Source of the DNA: Acanthornis magna | Taxonomy: Eukaryota > Chordata > Aves > Passeriformes > Acanthizidae | Length of the DNA: 64,000 bases | NCBI GenBank assembly: GCA_036785705.1 | Contig: JAWUZG010000084.1 | Coordinates: forward strand, 7,763,501-7,827,500 | Direction of reading: 5' to 3' | Part shown: positions 23,576 to 37,400 of the stretch, piece by piece | How positions within the stretch are numbered: position 1 is the stretch's first letter | How the letters are laid out: each line of letters starts with the position of its first letter | Position numbers and translations under genes: made by a program | The notes under the pieces: generated by a model | Database searches by the model: none | The model's input: only the letters and a program-made list of their open reading frames with translations | What the model was told of the DNA's origin: nothing

Positions 23576-26503
23576 GAAAACCCTGTTTGCCTAAGAAAAT
23601 AGAGATGAGGAGTTAAGCACCTAGAAATGGTAGAGTAGAACAGTAGAAAACCTTCATTTTGGGTCAAGAGCATAAAAAGCAAGGAGACCATTACAACTTA
23701 AATTAGAAACAGATTGAAGGAGATGCTTTCTCACACTACATAACTGTAGTTGGGCTTACTACCAAAGAAGATGGCTGGGGCCAGGAAGCCAGCAGAGTCA
23801 ACAGAAGATGGCATGCTTAGCAGGCAACAGAGATGTTACCATCTTCCTCACTGTCATGAACTGTTCAGAAGCTATTTTGTTTTCAATCCTGAAACCAGAA
23901 TTTAAACCTTTTCCAGAAGTCCAAATGAGATCTGCTTTGAAGGAAAAAGTCTCTCATATCCATACTAATAAAATGATTTGCTGCTTTCTTGACCAGTGTC
24001 AGGCACTGGATTCAACAGACCTCCCCCAGTTCCAGTCAGGCACAATGTGGATCTGTAAAACTACAGGCTTCACCACCACCTGGCAGTGTTATTAGCATGA
24101 GGAGGCGGCTGCAGGAGAGATTCCCATCTCCTGGTACTAAGCTGCATGCTTTTTAAGCACTGAGGCTTCTGTGGAAAAGATGAAAGACAAAAGAAGAGCT
24201 TCAGAGACAAAAGTTCTCACGACCGATGGTTAGAAAGCTATTTTCAAAAAGCCCTAAGTGTAAAGTTTGGTAGATGAGCAAATGCACGCACATCAAAAAT
24301 ATACATTTGGAGTGATACAAAACGTGGAAGTGCTTTACTGCCATTTAACAGCCCAAAACTATGTTTGTATTCACAGGTACAAAGCATACAGGGTTACCAG
24401 GTGTTCAAAATAGGAGACTTCCCAGTTGCCCTGAAAGACGGGCATTCACAGAGAACAATGTCCATCTAGGGAAAGCTGACAGAGGAGAAGAAAGATCAGG
24501 AATATTGTATGAGAAGAAGGGGAAAACAATTCTCTGGCATTTTATCTGCTTTTGAAGGGTTTACTTATGCCCCCAACCCTTTTCCTCATCCTCCCCCACC
24601 CTGATTCTCCTTCACCCTTCTTCCATCTTTGGTAAATATGTTTTATACGGTTTCACTATCCAGGTTTTCACCATCCAGGTTCTTTCACACCAGCAATGCT
24701 CTGCCGCCATTTCTGAAGCAGGTGAGTGGAGCGGAAAGGTGAATACCAGTCCTCTGCAGCTGGCAGCGTTAAGAGCAGGGTTACTGCACATCTCTAACTC
24801 TGAGCAGGGTCACAACTCACCAGCCTTCTATGGATGTCCCCCTGCTTTGTCTGTGTGACACACAGAGCTGTCTCTGAATGACAGGGCAAGTGTTACAGAG
24901 AAATCCTCATCAGGAAAAAGGCTGAGGTATTCATTTTACCATGTAATGAGTCTCAAGATTGCCCTTGAGGTGCAGATCCATTCACTGGCATCACTAGTAA
25001 TTCTCAGCAGCTCAGGGAAGACCGGGCTTCACACACACAGGTTTCCCCAAGCACTAAAACAAAACCCAGGGAAAAGCACCAGCATGTAACAACCCTGACA
25101 TACAGCAATGATTTCTAGGTGCTCTCTGTGAATAGAGTTGTTCTTCTTAAAAGCCATGTTTAATTAGTTTCAGATGCCAACCTGATGGGCAAGACATCAG
25201 GTGGGCAAGACAGGCTGTTAGAAAAGCAGTGCTTTAAAGGTTCAAGGACTGATACATGAAACAGCAGCAACGCAGATGCAAACCTGTCTCCTCCACTGCC
25301 AAACATGTCTCAGTAAGCAACATCTTCGTCTATATGCAGTCTGCCATCTTTCCAATTATCCCTGTTTTGTCCTCTGTGTAAAATAAGTGTCCCACTAATA
25401 CATTATTTTTATTGAGGTGATGAATAATACAACACAACTGTATCTAACAGTCGAAAACACCTGCATTTGCAACTGAAAGCCTTCTGGCAATCTGGGTAGA
25501 GAGCAAGACATCAAAGCAGAAGCACTGTTGAAAGGGAGTCTGGAGAACCTAAGAAAGCAGTAAAATAAGAAACTGATGTAAACTCTTTCCTAAATGTACA
25601 GATTCATTACTTTTAAGTCTAATTTTCCCATGATGGGGAAATTAATTTTTTTCTTATTTAGCCCACTAAAAAAATTAAAGCTGTAGATGTATATACTGAC
25701 TTGAAAAAAATGCATAGAGTGTCTTTATTAGAGTGGTTTTTATCTATCTGTATTCCTTTGTGTCTTTTTCTAGGCCCACTGTTACATCTTATAGTAGCAC
25801 AAACAGTACAGATTTGGCAGAAATATGTAAAGATTCTGAGCTTTCATTTATTGGCTTGAGCTTTTCTAATTTTAAGCTCCAACTGACAAGGAATAATGAA
25901 GGATGTGTTTGTGCTGGCGTGGCTACAGAAGTGGTTCTGTTCAGATTTTTCCATTCCAATATATCTAGAATCAAGTAATTATATTTGGAGTAAAACCACA
26001 CCAAATAAAATTTGTCTGTACTCTCCTTACAAACCTGGAGTTCCTAAAGACGTTAATGGATTTTTCTGTATAAAGCTGAGATCAGTTGTGAGCATATCTT
26101 GAATATTTTGTTTGCCTGTTTGAAAACCAAACTGTGGAACTAACCAGGGCCAGATGCAAAAGCTGAAGGTTTTATATAATGGGCTGATATTCATCAGGGT
26201 CAGTGGATTTCTTCCCCAGCAGCGAGTTCTGAAATGCATTGAATCAAATTCAGAATAAATCCAGGGATAATAGTAACGACATTAAAGCTTTCACAAATCA
26301 ATAATAAGAAAATGCTCTCACAAAAAGTAAAAAAAAATCATAGCCCTGAGTGGTAATTTTGGCCTTAAACACTTGAGTAATACCAAAGACATGACAGAAG
26401 TAATTCTGCTTGTTGTTGTCGTCTTTGGATGAGGCTTATGCCAAGTTCTCTGTCATTGTGCCTTAAACAGAAAGAAGCCCAGGTTAGATCTTGTTTCCCA
26501 ATT

Positions 26504-26532
26504 AAAAAAAAAAAAATTAAAAAAAAAAAAAA
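26504..26532 (+). repeat. A-rich tract
   Basis: A runs interrupted once by TT, followed by CCCAGCAT. Simple sequence; no associated retroelement is recognised. Confidence 0.85.
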
Positions 26533-27060
26533 CCCAGCATATTTTTTATATCCCAATTTCAAAAATAAAAAGAAAATTTTATTATAAAGGTGAACAATTT
26601 GGAGATAAAACTCTGGGAGGAAACAGATTGGTACATGAAAAACTAATTGCAGCCTTTATGTGGTTGATCATCTCTCCATCTCAGCTCACCTTTCCTTATT
26701 GCATTTCATCTATTCTCATTCCAATAAGTACAGTCCTGCTTCTTTATTGTGAGACTGTGATGTATAAATATTTATCAGTAACATCCTGAAATAAAATCTA
26801 TTCTGCAATAACAGAATAGAGTTCCCTTGCCACCTAGAGTAATTTTTCACTTTAGTCACTTCAGTTTGAACTTCCCTAGCTCCAGGAGATCCCGTCTAAT
26901 ACTGGTTTCTTTAATAGTTAGTATCAAGCTGCCACCTACATCTACACATTCCTATAGAATAGGAAAGTATGAGAAAATGCTAACTTTTGAGGAGTGAAAG
27001 CTGTTAAACTCACTTTGCCAGCACTAGAAATCAAACCTCATATGTCACTGTCCTTGTGTG

Positions 27061-27100
27061 GGTGGCCTGCTTTCAACAATGGTGGCCTGTTTTCAACACC
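27061..27100 (+). repeat. 20-bp tandem duplication
   Basis: Two adjacent 20-bp units share GGTGGCCTG and TTTCAACA, with about three differences. A young local duplication. Confidence 0.85.
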
Positions 27101-27894
27101 TTCTAAAGAAATTTTAATTCAGTCTGATAGCACATCCTGTAACACACTCAGCACCTCTCTCGAAATCTTGCACTGGGTACATCCAGTGTTCTTATTTCCC
27201 AGTGTAAGTAATAAAACCTGTTACTGAGGTGAAAACAAACTATGTGACTGCTGCACATAAAGCCTCTGGAACTTGAGTGAGAGTCTAGTATCATCATAAT
27301 TAGAGCTCCTGTCCTCGGAATTGTTGTCCCATTGAACAATCACCTATATCCTGTGGGGCCACAGGAGAAGCAGATACTGTTCTATATTCCCTTCACATTC
27401 CCTGTTTGATTGCCCTCTTACACGATTCCTACATCCTGATACCTAAAGTGATTGTTCATGAAGGATGAATTTTCCTATGACAGTGCTTAAATACAAAGTT
27501 GGATAATCCTATGCCATTTCAGCATACTATTTCACATGAGTTTTGCTTTAAAAGGTTTCTTTTCCCTTTGGAATTTATTATTATACCAAATTTTGCACTG
27601 TAATCTTGTTCTCATCACTTGCACTTATACTCTTCAAACTTTTCTGAACCATTTACGTTATTTACATATCCATCAAAACAGTTATAATACCAGATTAAAA
27701 AACATATTGTCAAAAAATACCCCTGCCCAAAGTACATGTCTCTTGCCAGTAAGACAGGTCTAAATTCATAGGAAACCAAATGCAAGTTTAACTACCCATG
27801 AAAATTATAAGTCAGTTTTGGTTTGTTTTTCCCTTCTATGAATCAAGGATCATTTTCAGTTCTGGCTCATTTTCTATTTTGTTTTGTTTTCATT

Positions 27895-28135
27895 GAATCA
27901 CAGGATAGATGGCAATGGAAGAACCTCATTTCTGGAAAACATTTTGTCCAACCCCTGTGCCCCCTGTACCAACTACTACAGGTTGCTCAGAGCCATTTAC
28001 AGAAATTTGGATAATCTTCAAGAATGGAGACTCTGCAACTTCTCTGGGCAGCCTGTCCTGCTGTTTGACCAGTCTTGCAGTCAGAAGGTGTTGCCTTATG
28101 CTTAAATGGAATTTCCTGCATTCCCTGCCACCCAT
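27895..28135 (-). mobile_element. old CR1 LINE 3'-end fragment
   Basis: The + strand starts with GAATCACAGGATAGATGG and keeps the CR1 antisense landmarks 'TTGTCCAACCCCTG', 'CTCTGGGCAGCCTGTCC', 'AGAAGGTGTTGCCTTATG' and 'AAATGGAATTTCCTG'. It is much more diverged than the other CR1 copies, with gaps, so it is an older insertion. The right boundary is uncertain and could reach about 28290. Confidence 0.85.
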
Positions 28136-28897
28136 TTTGTTTCTCTGAGCTACAATGCATTATTTTGCCTTCAGTCAGCAAAAGGGGAACATACTGCATC
28201 TCACCTCCCTTTGTCCTCATGGCAAGTGTAGAGGACCCTGAGGTGTCCTTCCAGGCCCAAAGCAGGCTCTTCCAACTCAGACTGGAAGAGCCATGCTGAA
28301 ATTCTTGCAGGCAATAAGCAAATGGTAACATGTCTTATCCTGCTGAAAGGATAAATCTCCAACTGTTTCTTCATATTAAATAGTACTTCCTTTGCAGCAT
28401 GGTGAGGAAGCAACTTAGTACTGCAAAACCCCAGGATTAATCTAAAGCTAAGCACATCCTTCATGACTGTTCTATGAAAGTATGCATAGGAATTACTTCC
28501 AGTTATTGTTAAAAAAAAAACCAAACCAAAACAAACAAACCTGAACATTGAAATTATACATCTAAAATTGTCTACGCTAGCTGAGGATAAGTTTTAAATG
28601 TTCATACTTTGCTGTGGGGGAGTGAAACAAAAAGTCAAACAAAATCCTGCCTAATCTCAGGGATATTTCCATTTCACAGATAGTTCAAACTCAGGTGTGA
28701 CTTATCTGCCTTTAAAAGCTGTTAACTTCACCTGACAATGAGCCAGAAAATTAAAATGCTCCCAGCAGAACTTGTAAGTAGAACCAGAAGTGCTTTGCCA
28801 TAGATGTTCGTTTGGAACGTCATGATAATGACCTTCTCATTTTATACCCTCTAGATGTCTTCCATGACACATGATTACTCAAAGAAGTCAGTTTATT

Positions 28898-28918
28898 AAA
28901 AAAAAAAAAGAAAAAAAG
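28898..28918 (+). repeat. A-rich tract
   Basis: Two A runs separated by one G. Simple sequence. Confidence 0.8.
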
Positions 28919-31397
28919 ACCCACAGATTTTGAGAGAATTAATGTTCCGTTACACTTTAGCACAGAGCTGCAATCAAATTAAAATGAGGTTGAGTTCACT
29001 GTACAAAGAAAAAATATTTGAATGGTTTTGTTTGGAATCAAAGCAGATGGAAAATTGGAAACTAGCTTTAGAATAGCTGAACGTTTTTACAGCCAGAAAA
29101 CATTCTACAGTCTTCAAAGTCTTCTGATGATATTTAAAATTAAATAGTATCAAGTTATTATTTTCATTTTCTTTCTTTAAAATGATCTAGCTGGTAAAAC
29201 TTTTCAAAAGGAGCAGGAATAAATATTTGAATGATTGTTCTTTGCCCTCTTTCCAGTAGAATGGGCTAAATATATTTGATCTTGCACTCAAAACACCTGA
29301 TTTTCCTTCAGAATTTATGCAACTTATTAAGTTGGCTTACTGCAATCATCTGCACTTCTGGCCAATCTATGACACTATTTGTAATATGACTGCTTTACAT
29401 CATCTTTGTACTGCCATAAAATGGCACATTCACGTTAGAGGTGATAAACTGAGGCAGGAGCTAGATTATCTGGTTTGGCTGCAGCTATACAGAAAGCCTC
29501 TGGATAAGCTAGGAAATGATGAGTTGATCTTCCCCGAAACTCTCATCCACAGTGCATACAAATTAGATTCTGGGTAGTGCATGCCAAGTGCTTTCTGAGT
29601 CCTCCATATTTGCCAGCACAAGGACAAGCTGAGAGCGCATTGCTTACTCAGTGTTTCCCAAAATTACAATCTAATGCAACTGGTAATAATTTCAAATACA
29701 CAGATACACTAAATTAACTTAAACTGCTGGCTGAGAATTTCTGTTTGCAAACGCTATTAATGTTATTGATTTCAGCACACAGTTTTTCACTTTACCTCCA
29801 TAGATGACTGAAGCCATGGCCAGATAGTTCAACATAAGCTAAATGTGAGACACTGTATTCAATAATGTGGTCCAGCCTAAAGAGCCCTTTTTTTCCTTTC
29901 TGTCTCAACATGTTCTTATAAAATGTTTTTTTTTTTTCACTGTTTAACAGGTGATGTGGCTGTCAAAGTTTACCAGCTCTTTGTGGGGCAGCTCCCAACT
30001 TCCACAGGAGAATGCCAGGGCAGGATTTTTTTTGCTAGTGACGCATTAAAATAAGACTTCCACTTTAAAAACTTAAGTTCTTCAAAGAGATTTGTCCTCC
30101 ATGGCAGAAGGTAAAGCAACATTTCTTTTGTAATTATGGGATAAGAATTAAAAACAAAGTCCAATCAAATAGTTTACATCTCTGTATAAAAATTACATGG
30201 ATACAAAATTATTTGAGCCTCTACAGATTATTGCACAAGGAGATGACTGTGTGAAATCTTTTTCTTCATTTTGCTTTGCACAAACCAATTTTCCTTTTTG
30301 GCCTCCCAGTCCCTTTTCAGACAGCATTGACTTTCTCTGAAATTACTGTAGGTAGATATTTATGGATATTCTATTTAATATCCAACTCAGGAATTGCTAC
30401 TTTGACTCCTTGGGATTTCTCCATACCTCCTTATCAATGCCAATTCCATATTCTTCTTCCAAGCCAAATCCTGTTACACTTTCCTTGCGTGGATACCGAA
30501 TTTTCCCTTCTCTCCTTCCAGCTGTGTTCATGTGCCTGTTTCATCCATGTGCCAAGCCCTGTTATTCCAGTCTGGGTCATAGCATCAGTGCCATGCCCTT
30601 CTACTCCCCTTCAGGTGCAGCAAGTTACAAATTATCCCTACCTGAAAGCAGGGATGATTCCAGTTTCACACAAAACATATTATTTATGACTAAATCAAAA
30701 GGAGACTCTGAGAACAATGCAACTCTCCTTCAGTGAACGTGCAGATATAGAACATGCTACAGAGAATAAGAAACCGGGGAGATGATCAGAATTGGTAAAA
30801 GATATGATGCATTCACTTTAAAAAAATAATCATTATGTAAGCTTAGTCACAAGGCTGGATTCAGTGAGCGGGCTGGGGAGAGGAAAGAGGTAAAGGGCAT
30901 GAGACAACCCTGGACTTCAGAATGTGACTGCCTTCCTGCTGGTACCACCCATCAGTCCCATTCCTGCATGAACAATGGTGGAGTGTCCCAGTTTACATTT
31001 CTTCCTTTCACAGCTCTGCCTCATTTTCTTGAATTTAAAGAATCTATTAAGATTCTTCAGGAAAGGTGGAAGTTCAGGTCTTCAGGAAGGGGTTTCTCTG
31101 TCTCTGCAATACTGTCCCCCCTGCCCCAGGACAGCACAGTTAACCTCTGAAGGTCAGCATACTTTGACTGGAAGATGAGCAAGAAGAAATAGGAAAGAGC
31201 TGGGGGGAAGAAGGCATTATAAAAGCCACCAGATTTTCTGCATTTACTAAGAGTCTGTTCAAAAACCACTGATGGCCCCTTTCCCAGAAAATAGTAGTAT
31301 ATTTAGCTGTGTTCTATATACATATAATGTATGTACATGTTGTACCTCCAGCAGCCATAATGAAGCAGTTGTGCCTAGTGGATGGCACAGGCTATAC

Positions 31398-31400
<3 letters not shown>

Positions 31401-31450
<50 letters not shown>
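31401..31450 (+). repeat. (AT)25 microsatellite
   Basis: Twenty-five uninterrupted AT units. CTATACCTG occurs directly before it (31392-31400) and again ten bases after it (31460-31468). The tract is self-complementary, can extrude a cruciform and is probably highly polymorphic. Confidence 0.97.
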
Positions 31451-31455
<5 letters not shown>

Positions 31456-34400
31456 CCTACTATACCTGCTGTGTGATTCTGCTCCCTGTCATGGAGTCCA
31501 AATTTAACAATGTCCTTGAGAACCCACTGTGCCCAAAGCTCTGCCTCTTCCTCAGGAAATGCTGAGCAGTTTCCTCATTCTGACATTTGCTATTTATTGA
31601 TCCTTGTCCACACTGCCTTCCTTTAGATAAGGAAAGTGGTAATGTAACAGCCTGTTTGCAACCAGTGCTGTCTTGTACTGTAGCATGAGAGAGATGTGTT
31701 GAGACACACAGACCTAGAGAAATTCCCTTCTGTGCCTCTTGGCTTGTTTTCCAATTTAACTCTCTCCAGTTGAACAAGAAGACCCTTCCTGTATACAGAA
31801 CTGTCAAAGCAAAAGGAAGACTCAGTGAAGGAAGTTAAATCAAGGAGAAACAGAAAAAACACAGCCAGTCCAGAAAACATTGAAAAAGCTCATGAAGGTG
31901 TAATAGGCAAATTGTTGTGGAAAACGGGAGAACGAGACAGAGGGCAAAACTGTACGAAGATAAACACAGAGAAGACGAGATTCAGGTCTAAAAGACAGAA
32001 TTGGAGTTAATGGACTAAATACAGCCAGAAACTGCACCATATATCCATATATCGTCCATATATCGACAGGGGGCTGGAGGAAAAAACCCACAGCAACCCT
32101 ACAACAATGAAAAGTCTCAAAAAATACCACATACTGTAATAAGGTGTTGGAGTAAGTCAGTCAATTAGAAATCTGTCACAGGTTAAATTTGCAAAGGGAT
32201 GTGACACCTGAAGTAGACAGAAGCAGCTGGTGGACATTGGTACTTTTTTTCCTTGTTTTCCAACTTCTTACTGCTTCATGGCAATGAATTTTGTTGCACA
32301 GCACGTGCCAGTCATACAGTAAATGAGCAACACTTGAAAGAAAACATACTGCATATTTTTCTGAACAGCAGATTTGACTTCAGATTGTCTTCTAAAAACA
32401 AACCAGTTTGTAGAAAAATATATTTTGGTGCTAACTTCTGCTGAAAGTACCCAGCCTCTCAGAGTGCCCCATGTTTCCCTGCTGTTTGCCCCAGCTGTCA
32501 AAAACCAGTTGAAGAGTTACTGGCTTTCCCTTTGCTACTCACATGGTGTGCAGGCATTTCAGCTGACCTAAATGTATTATTACATTGAAACAAGATATTG
32601 TAGAGCAGCCTGTAGCTCAGATGAAAATTATGTTTTGTAAGGAAATAATTGGCAATAAACAGACATTTCTAGAAGGCCATTGGAATTGGAGGAGTTATTT
32701 ATGCAAATTTATCCTGTGGTCAGCCTAACATGATCAAGGTAGGGTTTCTGAGAGGAGGAAAGCACAATTATACTAACCTGCCTCAAGATGTATTATACCA
32801 TGCTCACCTAATATCAGTAAGTGCCACCTTTCCCTTATACAATTTTTAATTATTTGCAATTAAATCTAACTCTGGATATTTAGAGAAAATTGTTCATTAA
32901 TTCAAATATTTGGAAGAATCAACAAATATAATTTCCTCTAAATGAAACCTTTGACTTAACTAAATAAGAAAAAAGAATACTGGAAAATTTTTAGGTTTTC
33001 ATATTGGCATGATGCTTAACAAAACACTGCTGTCCACCAGTGAGATTTTAGGATGACAGTAGAACAGAGGTTGCCTCTGTGCATATTTCCCCTACTCTGA
33101 GATCAGTGTGCTTTACTCATGCAGAATAGCAACTGTAAAATATATGGAGTAATATGAGTACTCCTGCCCGCTTACATGACACAGGCATATTTTTGACCAG
33201 ACGTAAAATTGAAAGTCTGGGCTCTTTTAACACCTACCAATCAGTGGTTTGAGTCACTGAATATAACTTATTTTCATTCCTCACTGACATGAAGGGAATT
33301 CTAAGCAGGTACAAAGGGAAATGTGCCTCAGTCTCAATTGCAAACTCAAGAGCAGAACTGATTCAACATACTTATCTTGAAAAATGCCAGGTTTTCAGCA
33401 TCACACATTTCTTTCCAAAGATGCTCGAGTTACATTTCATATCTTGTGATCAGCTGCATCTCTGAAGCAATCTATCTCCCCTTTTTTTAAAAGAAAATAT
33501 TCATGAACAAAGGTAGTGTTATGAACACCTGTAGTCCCTGAAGAATAAGAGAGCTCCAGGCATCAAAGCAAAGCATCAAAAGCGGCAGCAAACTGCAATT
33601 TAATTGCAGGAGCACATGAGATTGAATTTCAGCTGAATGAGTCCAGGACCTGATTATGTGATTTTGAACTAGTGACTTCACCCTCATGCCTTTCTTTGCT
33701 TATGCAATGTTTGCAGCATAAACACACAAGACAGTCAAAGTGTGATGCAGGACAGCCCCCAGATGTGTTTGTCTGCCCTTGCAGTGCTATTGTCTGGAGG
33801 AGGAGCTATGCAAAACAAACAAACAAAATCAAAGCAAACGTGGGAAAAAAATTAAATAATTTTACGCTAAAATGAACTTGTAAGCCATCATAATTTAAGT
33901 AATTTAAAATCTGTGAGGTTTTTAAGAAGGCCCAGATCACTGACATGCCTACTGAGCACTCAGTCTTGAGGTAGTAACGATACAGGAAATACCAGGATCT
34001 AGAGGTTATTCTGAACACATCCAGTTGGAAGTGGCAACTTCCATTATGAAGCCCTGCAAAATCCCAGCAGCAGCTGCTGAGCACATTGGACTGAAAGCAA
34101 ACTAGGGGTTAAACTCTCTCCCATTCTTCATTTCAATGACATACATGCTGAAAATTCCTCTAGGCAGAAGATTAACACATGCAATCCTCCTTAACAGGGC
34201 CTGTAAATTACAGGTTACATGCAGCTAAATCATACAGAAAACAAAGATGGAGATACAACTTCTAGAGAGTTGAAAATCTCTTTTACTGACAACACTTCTG
34301 ATAATCTATAACTTTGCTAAGTCACCTTAAAATAAGAACAATCCCCCCTGTGCCATTATATAAAGGCTCATGAAAGCTATATAGTTCCCTAATTCCTCAC

Positions 34401-37400
34401 ATTTTTCCAGAAGAAAGATTGGTACTTTAGCCCAATCTCTACAATGAGTAAAAGATGTCCTTAAGGGTAGCAAGAAATGGAAGGTGCAGAGGGAACAAAA
34501 CATTTTCTTAGCAAAATGTTTTCTAACCCAAATGTCCTAGGGCACGTGAAGGAAGAGACCTGTCAGCCTTAATGTGTGAGGAGCTGTCTTGCCTGGACAT
34601 TTGACTGTCTCAGTGGTTTCACCTGCTGCCCTCCCCTCTGTCATTGCCCAAGACATTGTGGAAGATGTATCTGGAGGTACAGAGGGGCAAGGACCCGATG
34701 AAATTGTAAATTGAATTTGCACCATCATACGACATTTTCACATGACTACCCCCCAGCTTCCCTCACCCTCTCATCCAAAGCTAACACCAAGTACTTTTGT
34801 TCAGTTTGTGCTCATCTTGCATTTCAAACTGATCTTTTCCTACAAAGTGTTTCTCCATTATACATGCAGAGGGAAAGGGGAAGAGTGGACTGACGTTTGC
34901 ACACGTGGAGACGTTTGCAGGGCAAGATCATAATTTATTTATTGGTTTAAGTCTGAATAGCTTCATCTGAACTAATAACTCTCCTAAGTTCATTCTGTGT
35001 ATGATTTACTCTGACAGACAAATTAGTAAGTGTAAAGAGATGGATAGAGCAGCCAAAACCTTTTCCATTTCAGTTTCAAGAAAATATAGCTGCTACATAA
35101 TAGCAAAATACTGAATAAGAGAATAAAATTCAAAGCTAAACAATTGAAAACTTGGGTTAAATCATCTCTTTTGCTAACCAACTCTGCATAAGTGTTTTAT
35201 GAAAAGTACAAAGCCAGGCTCAGTTTCTGGATAAAACCTATAATTATTTTATAAAGACATATTGTAATTGAGGATGATTCAGAGATAGCTGAAGAAATAG
35301 TAGCTATATCAATCTTCAGGGAAACAGTTCACAGAACTACATTTTTAAAGACTCCTCAAGGGCAACTGCTAGCTATAGTCCATCTGTTCATAAAAATCAA
35401 AATGAGGAAAAAAATCAATTATGGTTTAAATTTAAATCAGATTTCAAGCCTAAAGCTTTTCAATTTCTTTGTCTAAGATTGCTGGCACACAGGCTTTGGA
35501 TTTAAGACCTGTGTGATCTATTTGAAGAAAGGCTGGCAGGACACACCATTACATGTTCAGGTCTCTCCTTAGGCCAAATTTGTGAATGTTGCTGAGTTTT
35601 TCCTCCTTTAACTCCTAGTCAGGGGTGACTCTGACACTGTTTCTGTCCCCTCACATTTCAGAAGCAGAGTGCCCTGAAAACTAAGCTTCACATTCCTGGC
35701 TCAGATCAACGAACTGTAGGAAGAAGTGGGATGAAAATATAGTGACAGAAGTGAAACAGAGGTCACATCAAATGTCATATTGCAAGTGAACAGATCAGTT
35801 CAACTTCTTGGATCACAGGACACTGCACATAGATATTAGTGGGAAGCAGAAATCATAAAGACAAATTGATGGGCATTCTCACATGGAAGGGATACAACTT
35901 AGGAATTAATAGAATTGAATTTTCTGTAGCAGCATAAACATCATATTACATTTTTGATGGAAGAACTGCAATGCTAAGAGCTAATACTGTACCAAGGCCT
36001 CTTCGGTATTTTTAATTGCATTAGCAATGCAAGGGTAGGTACTTCTCCTTTTGTGACACTGAATTCATGTTATTAATGTGCAGAGAAGATTCTGCAATCA
36101 GATGAACTTATCCACAATTGAAATACATACTGCAAAGCCTCTGGAAGCAGGAAAAATGCTGTGTATAAAAATAAAAACCACAAATAAAACTCCAAATTCC
36201 CAAAGGGACTAGCAGAACTTCACTGATTTGGAGTGAGCAATTAAGATTTACATCAGCTGAGAGCTTGGTCCGTTATTTCTGTAATACTATGTAAGTCATC
36301 ATAAAACATGACAGATGCACTATTAATGATGAGCTGCTAAAACTTAACCAGGGTCTCCCTCAAACCTTGCTGCTTCAATGAGTGCTGTCTGTATATGACA
36401 CTTCTGGAATCAACTGCTTTCATTTCAAATCCATCAAATTTTATATTATGCTTCTCCTTGAAGTGATTGCTTTTTGGCTGGGACAAATTATATACTCAGG
36501 TCTAGTCCTAGATTAGAGTTCCCTTTGAGTACAGAGTTCCTCCACTTCTGAGGGTGATTGAAAATCGTGTGGGAGTCAAGTAATCTGATGGGCAAACAAG
36601 TTCCCTCTCACTGAGCCGAGAGGGGGAGCAAGCTGACACTGGGCGAGCATGGAGGGGAAATCCAGGATAATGAAGAAGGTAACTCCCAGAACCAGCTTTC
36701 CTATTCTTTGCCCTCCAGGCAGTGAGGAGGAAGGGTGTGAAAAGAGCGTGAGAATGGCACTTTCACACACTTCAGCAAGACAGCAACCCTGTCCCAAATA
36801 AAGGATGGACACCCACCAGGGCAGGAGGAGTCACTGTTTAAACAGGCACCAATCATCTTTGAAAGTGAAAAGAAATAAAATTACACCTATTGCTTCTTAA
36901 TGCTTCAAAGCAGAGCTGCAGCACTGTGAAAATGGCACCGGAGCCAGGCAGCCCATGCATCTCTAAGTCATGCTGCAGCACTGGCTTTAGAAGCCCTACT
37001 GTTCCCAAAGAAACTGAGGCTATTTTGATCTGAGTCTTGGATTTTAAAATTCTGATTTTCGCATTTTCTGTACAACAGGGAGTGCCGGAAATATTTTCCC
37101 TGTAAGTGGACAGGCTTAAGAGAGCACCAGTGCATCCAAATGCAGCATCACCATGAACTAGTACATGTTGTAGCCATATGTATGAAGCATTAGCATACGC
37201 ATTCCACTGCAGGCAACAGTACTAATACGGTCTCGAGTCATCTCGAGTTTACCGATCACTAAGTAATTAATATTTACCTCCAATATACTTCTGATCAATC
37301 ATTTTTTTTCCGTAGCAGTGGAAAGTGTCTCAGACCACAAACCACCAATATAGCAACTTTCTCCAGTGCTTTGCATTTTCTTGTCAGGTGAACTAAAAAA

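Larger units (their letters stand above)
23042..27894. other. non-coding region, no gene recognised
   Basis: AT-rich, short random open frames. It contains a poly(A) run near 23559, a near-duplicated CACYATCCAGG pair near 24653-24679, a second A-rich tract at 26504-26532 and a 20-bp tandem duplication at 27061-27100. A good-looking splice donor (AGCAG|GTGAGT) at about 24717-24727 on the + strand has no supporting exon. Confidence 0.55.

Noticed and set aside
31272..31565. Frame encoding an isoleucine-tyrosine repeat
   Set aside because: It is the translated AT microsatellite.
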